Shown here piece after piece: positions 27,409-34,083 of a stretch of DNA of 64,000 nt (position 1 is its first letter; each line of letters begins with the position of its first letter). A model generated the notes under the pieces. It did not search any database and was not told where the DNA came from. It worked only from the letters and a program-made list of their open reading frames with translations. This stretch comes from Flavisolibacter amylovorans (GTDB lineage Bacteria > Bacteroidota > Bacteroidia > Chitinophagales > Chitinophagaceae). The position numbers were made by a program, and so were the translations under genes. The stretch is taken from contig NZ_BAABGY010000016.1 of assembly GCF_039541815.1 (NCBI RefSeq), positions 434,001 through 498,000 on the forward strand, given 5' to 3'.

Positions 27409-28254
27409 TCAGTTGAGGTCTTCCACACGAACGCGCTTGGCGAGGATCACCAGCTTCTCGTTGATCGAATTGTCTTTAATGGTGAGGTCGGGGTCCACGT
27501 AGCGCTTCGAGCGCAGCAGCGTCGGCTTCGTGAAGAACATCCAGCCGTGCGGATGCTTGCCTTCGTCTACGTACTGGATGGGCGCGTCCTCGAACTTGTA
27601 GTTGTAGTTGTTGATGAAGGAGCGGAACCAGTCGGAAAAGCGCATGTCGAGCGGGGCGCGGGCCTTGAAGTTGGTGATCGATGTGTCGTTGGGCGACTTG
27701 GAGAACTCGAGCTCCACGATCAGGATCTTGTTGAGGTCGATGCTGTCGAAATCGGGCTCCGGCTCGTCGAGCGGGTAATACCAGACCTTGAAGATCTCGG
27801 GCGGGATGGCGGCGAGCAGGTCGAGCGTGAGGAGGAAGAGGTGGGGCACCACGAACAGCAGGATGCTCGAGCCAAACATCGGACCCATCTCAGAGCCGGT
27901 CAGGTGTTCAAACAGGAGGGTAAAGCCGACGAAGCCAAAGGCGGCGTTCGCGAACACGAGTGCCGCTTCGGAGATTCCCTTCTTTTCGAAGGAGCCAAAG
28001 AACTCCTTGCGCAGGAGGCGGCTGTACACGATGCCAAGGCCCAGGTAGACCACTTGCAGCAGTACGTACCACCAGGTAGTGTCGAAGATGGAGGAGAGCT
28101 TGCCTGCAAAGGCCGGGAGGGTGATCACGATCGCGCCCACGAGCAGGAAGAGCACTGCCTTTTTATTACGGGCATTCACGCTCCCCGAGTTCAACACCAG
28201 GAAGGTGACGATGGCGATCACACCAATCACTGCAGCTACAATCAAATAAGCCAT
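27409..28254 (-). CDS. tssN: T6SSiii inner-membrane protein TssN
   Basis: A 281-residue protein with about five membrane helices in the first 155 residues (for example LIVAAVIGVIAIVTFLVL, VLFLLVGAIVITLPAF, SSILLFVVPHLFLLTLDLL) and a soluble C-terminal domain (IVELEFSKSPNDTSITNFKA onward). This is the expected TssN plan. It replaces the cytoplasmic-facing part of TssL/TssM and probably docks TssK. It lies between tssG (21 bp) and tssK (8 bp). Confidence 0.85.
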   Translation of the reverse strand: MAYLIVAAVIGVIAIVTFLVLNSGSVNARNKKAVLFLLVGAIVITLPAFAGKLSSIFDTTWWYVLLQVVYLGLGIVYSRLLRKEFFGSFEKKGISEAALVFANAAFGFVGFTLLFEHLTGSEMGPMFGSSILLFVVPHLFLLTLDLLAAIPPEIFKVWYYPLDEPEPDFDSIDLNKILIVELEFSKSPNDTSITNFKARAPLDMRFSDWFRSFINNYNYKFEDAPIQYVDEGKHPHGWMFFTKPTLLRSKRYVDPDLTIKDNSINEKLVILAKRVRVEDLN

Positions 28255-28275
28255 TGACTACCCGGGTTTGTTTGG

Positions 28276-29214
28276 TTACACGTAAGAATTGATACTTAAA
28301 TATATCGGTTCGGTATCGGAACTCAAAGCTTTGGTCCTGCTTTTTTTCGATACTTCGAGGTCGATGCGATAGGCCGCCGCCGCGGGCATCAGGAAGGGGA
28401 TCAGGTAGTCGAGCAGCCTGCGGTTCTTACCTCCGGTAAAGAAGTCGGGCAGCTCGTGACCCGGTATCTCACTGATGCAGATGATGTAGTGCACCTCCTC
28501 GATCTCTACGCTGTCGCCGGCGATCGCGTTGATCCCCAACTGCATACGTCCGAGCCGAGGCAACACCTGCGCGGTCCGTACCGCAGTTCTCCGGAACTCC
28601 TTGCGGAGCGATACCGGGTAGCCGATCAGCAGGTCGAGGCAGTAGGCCATGCGCACGAGGTCGCCGCGGATCTTGTGTACCACGGGCAGCAGGTGCAGCA
28701 AGGACATCAGCTGCTGGTCGTTGAGCAGCGACGAGTCGCCAAAGAGGTTTTCAAACAGCTCGCGCTTGCCCTGCAGCGACTCGGCTCCGTCGAGCGAGCG
28801 CTCCTTGAGCTCCAGCTGCAGCCTCCGGTGCAGGAACTCGTTCTCGAAGGGCCCGAAGAAGGCCCGTGCATCGGCCTCCTGGCGGCGGCTGATCCGGATG
28901 TCGTCCAGCACATGCTCCTTCGTCTTGACGCGGCGCTTCTCGTTGTTATAGTGAAAGATGCCTTCCGGGAGCATGTCGTACAGCCCCTCGCGGTTCAGTT
29001 CCACTACGAGCTGCGGGTCCCCGTCCTCCTTTACATCGTCGTACACGGCCGCAATGTCGCGGCCCGTGGCGCGGTGAAAAGAGCTGACGGTCTTAAAATA
29101 GATCTGCTCCTGGGGCAGGCCTGCATGGATCAACTCGGCGGCATACACCTCTCCCCGGACGTCCGATGGGACCTTGGAAAATTCATGTGCAATGCTTTCG
29201 GTGGTGGCAGGCAT
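28276..29214 (-). CDS. tssG: T6SS baseplate protein TssG
   Basis: A 312-residue TssG (ImpH/VasB) homologue, slightly short as in Bacteroidota. Conserved helical segments include FYKTV-like IYFKTVSSFHRATGRDIAAV near the N-terminus and LVRMAYCLDLLIGYPVSLRKEF in the middle. TssG makes the core bundle of the baseplate wedge with TssF. It is the first gene of the leftward T6SS block, with the divergent regulatory region on its right. Confidence 0.82.
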   Translation of the reverse strand: MPATTESIAHEFSKVPSDVRGEVYAAELIHAGLPQEQIYFKTVSSFHRATGRDIAAVYDDVKEDGDPQLVVELNREGLYDMLPEGIFHYNNEKRRVKTKEHVLDDIRISRRQEADARAFFGPFENEFLHRRLQLELKERSLDGAESLQGKRELFENLFGDSSLLNDQQLMSLLHLLPVVHKIRGDLVRMAYCLDLLIGYPVSLRKEFRRTAVRTAQVLPRLGRMQLGINAIAGDSVEIEEVHYIICISEIPGHELPDFFTGGKNRRLLDYLIPFLMPAAAAYRIDLEVSKKSRTKALSSDTEPIYLSINSYV

Positions 29215-29246
29215 GTCTTGGTCGGATTATTCTCGATGAGCGGATG

Positions 29247-29278
29247 TAAAAGTAGATTTTTATATATGTCAGGACAAT
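29247..29278 (-). promoter_or_regulatory. Candidate promoter for tssG
   Basis: On the minus strand ATTG at 29275-29278 and TACTTTTA at 29247-29254 are separated by about 20 bases, close to the Bacteroidota promoter pattern (TTTG, 19-21 bases, TAnnTTTG). The spacer is AT-rich in a GC-rich genome. The shared dyad abuts it on the upstream side, where an activator would bind. Start of tssG is 33 bases downstream of the -7-like box. Confidence 0.5.
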
Positions 29279-29298
29279 ACCTGAAAGTGGGTATTTTT
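29277..29298 (+). promoter_or_regulatory. Dyad element between tssG and DUF4123 gene
   Basis: Reads ATACCT, six bases (GAAAGT), GGGTAT, then TTTT on the plus strand, matching the element upstream of tssB. TACCTTG at 29317-29323 lies 18 bases further on and may be the -7 box of the rightward DUF4123 gene (start 29348). The element sits between two divergent T6SS-related genes and could serve both. Confidence 0.55.
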
Positions 29299-29347
29299 AC
29301 TACGAGCGCTTCGTTGTACCTTGATTTCTAATTAGCTGCAACTGCTC

Positions 29348-29980
29348 ATGAAGACCGTATTATTACTGGACGCCGCGCGTATGGACGCACATTTCGAGAC
29401 GGCCAGCTCCTTTACGCTACAGCGGTTTTCCCTTTACGCGCACCCCAAGAACGACCTCCTGCATTCGGTAGCACCCTGGATCTTCGAATATCCCGGCCCG
29501 CCCGCCTTCGCAGAATTTTTCCGGACCGAAGGCTGGGGACAAAGCTGGGGCGTACTGGTGGGCTCCGGTGCGGACATCAACGAGCTGCACCGCCACTTCC
29601 GCAGGTTCCTCACCGTGCGCCTCGAGGATGGCGAGGAATTGTACTTCCGCTTTTACGACCCGCGGGTACTCCGGGTGTTCCTGCCCACGTGCAGCCCGGC
29701 GCAGCTCCAGGAGTTCTTTGGCCCCGTCGGCACCTTTATCGTGGAAGACGAGGATCCGCAGTTTGCCCTCCTGTACCGGCTGCAGCGTGGCGTGCTGCAC
29801 ACCGAGCGCCGCTCCGCCGCCGATGTGCTGCAGGAGCCGAAGACAGCAATGGCAGGCGCGCAGCCGGGAAGCAGCGTGGCGGCCCCTACGCCAACTGCCG
29901 CCACACCGGCCGTACCGGAGCTGCCCCACGCCGAGCTGCCGAAGAAGCCCGCCCCTCCCAAATGGCGCATGTTCGACTAG
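29348..29980 (+). CDS. DUF4123 T6SS effector-chaperone protein
   Basis: A 210-residue DUF4123-type protein. It has the typical N-terminal VLLLDAARMDAHF, a central WGQSWGVLVGSG and the strongly conserved LYFRFYDPRVLRVFLP block at about residues 98-113. DUF4123 proteins are adaptors that load effectors on VgrG. After residue 150 the chain becomes Pro/Ala-rich and ends KKPAPPKWRMFD. It is transcribed away from tssG with 133 bp between, sharing the dyad. No VgrG or effector is beside it, which is unusual for this family: neighbours are an 83-residue unknown and an exported unknown. Confidence 0.82.
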   Translation: MKTVLLLDAARMDAHFETASSFTLQRFSLYAHPKNDLLHSVAPWIFEYPGPPAFAEFFRTEGWGQSWGVLVGSGADINELHRHFRRFLTVRLEDGEELYFRFYDPRVLRVFLPTCSPAQLQEFFGPVGTFIVEDEDPQFALLYRLQRGVLHTERRSAADVLQEPKTAMAGAQPGSSVAAPTPTAATPAVPELPHAELPKKPAPPKWRMFD

Positions 29981-30013
29981 CGGCGTTTTTGAATCGATCA
30001 CGCTGCTCTTTGT

Positions 30014-30082
30014 CGTGAGGCGTCAGGCGTGAGGGGAACCTTCCTGCTGCCGGACACTTTTCCTCACGCCTGACGCCTCACG
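30014..30082. repeat. Perfect 21-bp inverted repeat
   Basis: CGTGAGGCGTCAGGCGTGAGG at 30014-30034 (21 bases; core GAGGCGTCAGGCGTG) and its exact complement at 30062-30082 enclose a 27-base loop. The arms are built of a reiterated GTGAGGCG-type word that continues past the right arm (CTTCACG). It lies between the DUF4123 gene and the 83-residue gene and could act as terminator or RNA-stabilising structure. Confidence 0.8.
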
Positions 30083-30141
30083 CTTCACGTCTCAAGACGT
30101 CCCGGAGCGGGCTCCAAACTTTTTGCACTAACTCAACTGCC

Positions 30142-30393
30142 ATGGATAACGTATTCTTCGAAACTAGGAACAGCGACCGCAACCGCAAGGCCGGCCTTGT
30201 ACACAAGCAGGTGCAGCTGCTCGGGCGCCGCAACGGGATGGTCTATTTTGTGACCGTTCCGGAGCAGGCCTATTACGGCTATTGCAGCGAAGCCCTCTTC
30301 GGCAAGGAATTCACCGAAACGAAAGAAGCGCCGGAGGCCCCGGCTCCTGTGCCGGAAGACCTGTCGGCGCTTCCATTCCAAAAATATCAGTGA
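30142..30393 (+). CDS. Small hypothetical protein next to DUF4123 gene
   Basis: An 83-residue soluble protein of unknown family. A basic N-terminal half (RNSDRNRKAGLVHKQVQLLGRR) is followed by Tyr-rich YYGYCSEALFGKEF and an acidic, Pro-rich tail ending LSALPFQKYQ. It follows the DUF4123 gene on the same strand after an inverted repeat and converges with the next gene with only 4 bp between stops. Position suggests a T6SS accessory, though no domain supports it. Confidence 0.6.
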   Translation: MDNVFFETRNSDRNRKAGLVHKQVQLLGRRNGMVYFVTVPEQAYYGYCSEALFGKEFTETKEAPEAPAPVPEDLSALPFQKYQ

Positions 30394-30397
30394 GGGC

Positions 30398-31861
30398 TTA
30401 CCTGCGCTGGGCACGGTAGGCCTGCAGCACAGGGGCTTCCACCTCGATCGTGTTGCCGGACAGCTGCACCCTGGCAGGCTCGTTGCCGGCGGGCTGCGAC
30501 AGCTTTTCCACGAGCTGGCGTACCTCTTTAAAACGGACCACGTTCTGCTTGGCTTCTGCGAGCACGCTGTTGAACTGGCCGGCCTTGCGGTTGAAGTCGG
30601 CATCAGAGATCCCCCCTTTCGCGGGCGTGGTGGCCGTAGCACCGGTGCGCAACGGGATATCGCCCAGCGACTCTACGATCGGGATGATGGCGGCGAGCGA
30701 GTAGGTCTTGATCAGGGAGCTATCGAGGTTTTGCAACACGGAGTACTGATCTTCGATGGCCGTGCGCAGCGATTCCATCTTCAATTCGGCGGCTTTAAGC
30801 GCGGTCTTGTCTTGGTCGGCCAGGAAAGCCGTGAGCACCGGCGTGTGGTCTACCGCCAGCACCTTGTAGGAAAGGCCGCTGACCGAATCGATGCCCTGGA
30901 AGGCGCGCGGGCGCACGAAGAGCGATCCTGTGGTGGTATCGGCCGGGAGCGCCACTTCCTGCTCGGCCGCGGTGAAGGCGAACTCCTCGGCTACCGGACG
31001 CGACACATAGCTGCGGGCGCCCACGACTACCTTTTCGGCGAAGTTGAGCCCGGTAACGAACAGGAGCTGGTACTCACCGGTAGCCAGCTTCTTGTCGTTG
31101 ATCTCGGTCATGCAGGAGCGAAGGAAGTATTCGTGGCTCGGGTCCTGGATCACCTGGATGGAAGATTTGTCGCCGGCCTGCCACTGCTCGGTATGCGCGT
31201 TCAGCACGTCCCAGCGCAGCTCCAGCGGGCCTGCGGGCGACGCCGTGGCCAGGAGGGTGCCCAGGAAGGGACCAACCGCCTCGGTACTCTTCGGGGTCAC
31301 GATGAGCTGCGTGGAGCGGCTCGTTTTCTCGGAGCGGAATACGGTCGACTCGTTCTTCCAGAAGGTAGGCGTAAGCGCGATGAGCGCCCCGGTCTTGGGG
31401 CTGTAGAAAAGGAAGGAGCCCAGCGGCGGCAGTTCACCTTTGGCAAAGCGAACGCTGTCGGTAAACGGCTTCAGGAGGGCGTCGTTGCGGAGGCGGTTCT
31501 GCACGTCGGCGGCCCCAAGGGCCTGGATGCGCCCGGGCACGGGCAGGATCAAGCGTACGACGTTGCTCGCCGAGGAGCTGAGGCTGTCGAACAGGCGCTC
31601 GAAGGCAAGGGTGCGTTGGCCCTGATAGTCGCCGTACACGCGCACACGCTCGTTCTTGCTCAGTTTGTATTCAAGGTCCTTGATCTCGTTGGGGTTGAGG
31701 TTGAGCAGGAACTTGAGCTCACCCGGCTCGTCGGGCTTACCTACCTGGATATAGACCGCGAGGGTTTTATCGGAAAAATTGACCAGCTTGAAATCGAACT
31801 TCTTGGCGTTGCCGGCAACAGCCCATCCCAGCATCAGCAACAGGGCAAATACACGTCTCAT
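30398..31861 (-). CDS. Exported hypothetical protein, 487 residues
   Basis: A signal peptide (MRRVFALLLMLGWAVAGNA) is followed by a beta-rich region (FDFKLVNFSDKTLAVYIQVG) and a helical C-terminal third with coiled-coil-like runs (LRTAIEDQYSVLQNLDSSLIK). There is no lipobox, membrane anchor or T9SS tail, so it is likely periplasmic. I recognise no family. It runs toward the DUF4123 gene pair and may belong to the T6SS neighbourhood, but its strand and own promoter region (31862-32067) make it an independent unit. Confidence 0.7.
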   Translation of the reverse strand: MRRVFALLLMLGWAVAGNAKKFDFKLVNFSDKTLAVYIQVGKPDEPGELKFLLNLNPNEIKDLEYKLSKNERVRVYGDYQGQRTLAFERLFDSLSSSASNVVRLILPVPGRIQALGAADVQNRLRNDALLKPFTDSVRFAKGELPPLGSFLFYSPKTGALIALTPTFWKNESTVFRSEKTSRSTQLIVTPKSTEAVGPFLGTLLATASPAGPLELRWDVLNAHTEQWQAGDKSSIQVIQDPSHEYFLRSCMTEINDKKLATGEYQLLFVTGLNFAEKVVVGARSYVSRPVAEEFAFTAAEQEVALPADTTTGSLFVRPRAFQGIDSVSGLSYKVLAVDHTPVLTAFLADQDKTALKAAELKMESLRTAIEDQYSVLQNLDSSLIKTYSLAAIIPIVESLGDIPLRTGATATTPAKGGISDADFNRKAGQFNSVLAEAKQNVVRFKEVRQLVEKLSQPAGNEPARVQLSGNTIEVEAPVLQAYRAQRR

Positions 31862-32067
31862 AATCAGTGGTTTAGCGAAGGTGTTTTGGTTGAAAGCAAA
31901 TGGAAAAGCCCCATAGGAAAGGCGATACAGACAGCTAAGATATTAAAAAAATTACATGGAAGTGGGGGGCAGGCAGCAAAGAATTTTGTGCAGCGCCGCC
32001 GGCGAAGCCCCGCGGGAAGCGCTGTATCGCGGCTTCCGGTGGCCCAATTTTTTTATCCGTTTCTTCC

Positions 32068-32319
32068 ATGTCAAAGCCCGTATTCACCACCAAATCCTCG
32101 ACGATCCACAAGGTGGATTACAACGAGAAGGAAAAGACGCTGGAGATCGAATTCCGCAGTGGGAATATGTACCGCTACTACAACGTGCCGGCCCGGATGT
32201 GGAGGGTGTTCCAGCTCTACATCGAATGCGAGGGCTCCGCAGGCTCCTTCTTCAACGAGTACATCAAGAACCAGTTCACGAGCGAAAAGCTGAAGAGCGG
32301 CGCCGGCGAGGAGGAGTAA
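32068..32319 (+). CDS. KTSC domain protein
   Basis: An 83-residue single-domain protein of the KTSC type: SSTIHKVDYNEKEKTLEIEF, YRYYNVPARMW and the SAGSFFNEYIKNQF ending match the short conserved domain often found beside lysyl-tRNA synthetase in larger proteins or alone. Function of the stand-alone form is unknown. Start at ATG 32068 follows a GC-rich dyad region. The next gene, the Nei-like glycosylase, begins 113 bp later. Confidence 0.8.
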   Translation: MSKPVFTTKSSTIHKVDYNEKEKTLEIEFRSGNMYRYYNVPARMWRVFQLYIECEGSAGSFFNEYIKNQFTSEKLKSGAGEEE

Positions 32320-32404
32320 TGTGCTGATAGCGGAATGGAGTCAAAACCTTCGGGAATGCTCCTGAAAATAGGGCGCTGCGTACAGAGCGCCTTTGGTTCC
32401 TACT

Positions 32405-32431
32405 TACCAATAAACGAATAGACCAATAAAC
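32405..32431 (+). repeat. AATAGAC-word repeat arm, left of Nei-like gene
   Basis: A reiterated word (ACCAATAAACGAATAGACC type) ends directly at the start codon of the Nei-like gene. The complementary form lies at 33176-33194 just after its stop, so the pair brackets the gene exactly. Related words also occur at 41338-41374 and 45725-45800. Confidence 0.75.
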
Positions 32432-32432
32432 G

Positions 32433-33173
32433 ATGGAGGGACCCAGCCTCGTGATCCTGAAAGAGCAGGCGCAGAAGTTCGTCGGAAAGCCGGTAGTAGC
32501 CGCTACCGGGGCGGCACGCATCGACTTCGACCGGATCTCCGGCCAGACGCTCCGCAAGCTCGCCACCTGGGGCAAGCACTTCCTGATGGTCTTCGACGAC
32601 TGCTACATCCGGATCCACTACCTGATGTTCGGCAACTACTACATCGACAGCCAGCATTACAACCCCGAGAAAGTATCCAAGCTCACCCTGCAGTTCCGCA
32701 ACGGCGAATGGAACAACTACAACTGCGCCGTGAAGATACTCGAAGGCACCGATCTCGATGCCGCCTACGACTGGAGCACCGACCTCATGAGCGACCACTG
32801 GAACCCCGCCGCTACCCGCAAAAAGCTGAAGGCCGCCCCCGACCGCCTCGTGAGCGACGTGCTCCTCGACCAGGCACTCTTTTCCGGCCTCGGCAACATC
32901 ATGAAGAACGAAACCCTCTTCCGCACCCGCATCCACCCCGAAAGTCGCGTGGGCGCGCTGCCCGACAAGCTGCTCAAACAACTCGTGGACGAGGCGCGCA
33001 CCTATGCGTTCGACTTCCTGCGCTGGAAGCAGGAAGGCACACTCAGGAAACACTGGGAGGCACATACGAAAAAGGTCTGCCCGCGCTGCGAAGGCCCCCT
33101 CACAAAGGAGCATACCGGCGTTACGCCGCGCCGCAGCTTCTACTGTGCCCGCTGCCAGAAGCTGTACGTGTAG
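32433..33173 (+). CDS. Endonuclease VIII/Fpg-like DNA glycosylase lacking the N-terminal Pro
   Basis: A 246-residue Fpg/Nei family protein with H2TH-type region (SDVLLDQALFSGLGNIMKNE) and a C-terminal zinc finger (CPRC near 216, CARC near 239). It starts MEGPSLVI, whereas family enzymes start with Met-Pro-Glu and use Pro2 as the catalytic amine. A stop lies two codons upstream of this ATG, so no Pro-containing start is possible. Glu2 is then the terminal residue, or another amine acts, as Val2 does in NEIL3. The family repairs oxidised bases. It is bracketed by inverted word repeats. Confidence 0.85.
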   Translation: MEGPSLVILKEQAQKFVGKPVVAATGAARIDFDRISGQTLRKLATWGKHFLMVFDDCYIRIHYLMFGNYYIDSQHYNPEKVSKLTLQFRNGEWNNYNCAVKILEGTDLDAAYDWSTDLMSDHWNPAATRKKLKAAPDRLVSDVLLDQALFSGLGNIMKNETLFRTRIHPESRVGALPDKLLKQLVDEARTYAFDFLRWKQEGTLRKHWEAHTKKVCPRCEGPLTKEHTGVTPRRSFYCARCQKLYV

Positions 33174-33175
33174 CT

Positions 33176-33194
33176 GTCTATTGGTCTATTGGTA
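33176..33194 (-). repeat. AATAGAC-word repeat arm, right of Nei-like gene
   Basis: GTCTATTGGTCTATTGGTA is the reverse complement of the arm before the gene and starts three bases after the stop codon. If both are in one transcript they could pair around the whole message. Confidence 0.75.
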
Positions 33195-33340
33195 AGGAGG
33201 AGGGCGTTCTCAGGGCTGGGATCGTCAAGGTTGGCCATTGTTGCGCAGGAAACAGGGTCTTGCCGAACGACCAATCAAAAATCCGAAATCGCGAACCTGA
33301 ACTCCGGGATCAAACAGTGAGATCCACCTGCGCCAGCCCT

Positions 33341-33393
33341 ACATCTGAGATCCAAGATCTGAGAACCAAGATCTGAGATCTCTGCGATCTCCC
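33341..33393. repeat. GATCTGAGATC-word repeat
   Basis: Reiterated GATC-centred word (ATCTGAGATCC, AAGATCTGAGA...) in the spacer between the Nei-like gene and the leftward T9SS gene, running into the stop of the latter. The same word family recurs at 39711-39746, 39885-39920 and 45526-45557. Confidence 0.7.
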
Positions 33394-34058
33394 TAGCGCG
33401 CCAGCAGCACCCGCTCCGTGCGCCAGCCGGCTCCCTCCACAAAATAGCGCAGCAGGTACGTGCCCGCAGCATAGCGGCCGAGCTCGAGCCGGAGCTGCCG
33501 GCTATTGCTACCCTGCAGGTGCTGAACTGTGCGGCCATGCATATCCGTTAGCCACAGTGTTGTGACGCGGGCGTTTGCTTCCAGGACGATCCCGCCCCGT
33601 GTTGGATTGGGATAGACGCGCGACGCCGGCTCCCTTTTTGTCTGGACAGGCGCCTCGATCTCCCGTACGATCCGCAAACCGCCCGCCAGGCAGCGGAAGG
33701 AACCGCAAAGGCCTTTCTCGTGCCGGGATCTAAAACAGCCACCGGACCGCACTAACACCACATCCAGCTCGGTTTTGGGAACAAGCCGTACGTCCAGTGC
33801 CTCATCGTCCCATAGAGGCACCACACCCGTTTCGAAGGAGCCCGCGCTTACCAGCAGCCGGCCCGGACGACGCGCCACGGGAAAGGAGAAGTAACCGGCC
33901 GAATCGGCCAGCGCAACCGGAACGCCGTTCGCATCGGCGATGGTAGCAAAAGGCACGGGTCTTCCCGTGGTGTCGGAAACCTGGCCGCGTACCCGTTGCT
34001 GGGCCAAAGCGCAAACGGAAAGGCAACAGGAGAGCAACAGTAGATATACGGATCGCAT
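33393..34058 (-). CDS. T9SS-sorted protein with carboxypeptidase-regulatory-like domain, short paralogue
   Basis: A 221-residue exported protein: signal peptide (to about 19), a CarboxypepD_reg-like domain (VRGQVSDTTGRPVPFATIADANG), a short Cys-containing middle, and a T9SS-type C-terminus (YPNPTRGGIVLEAN ... LRYFVEGAGWRTERVLLAR). N- and C-terminal parts resemble those of the next gene upstream (34084-35892), but the VWA centre is missing, so it looks like a shortened tandem duplicate. It should be exported to the surface by T9SS. It starts 25 bp after its relative and is probably co-transcribed. Confidence 0.7.
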   Translation of the reverse strand: MRSVYLLLLSCCLSVCALAQQRVRGQVSDTTGRPVPFATIADANGVPVALADSAGYFSFPVARRPGRLLVSAGSFETGVVPLWDDEALDVRLVPKTELDVVLVRSGGCFRSRHEKGLCGSFRCLAGGLRIVREIEAPVQTKREPASRVYPNPTRGGIVLEANARVTTLWLTDMHGRTVQHLQGSNSRQLRLELGRYAAGTYLLRYFVEGAGWRTERVLLAR

Positions 34059-34083
34059 GGATTCTGTTTTTTTATGTAAACGA

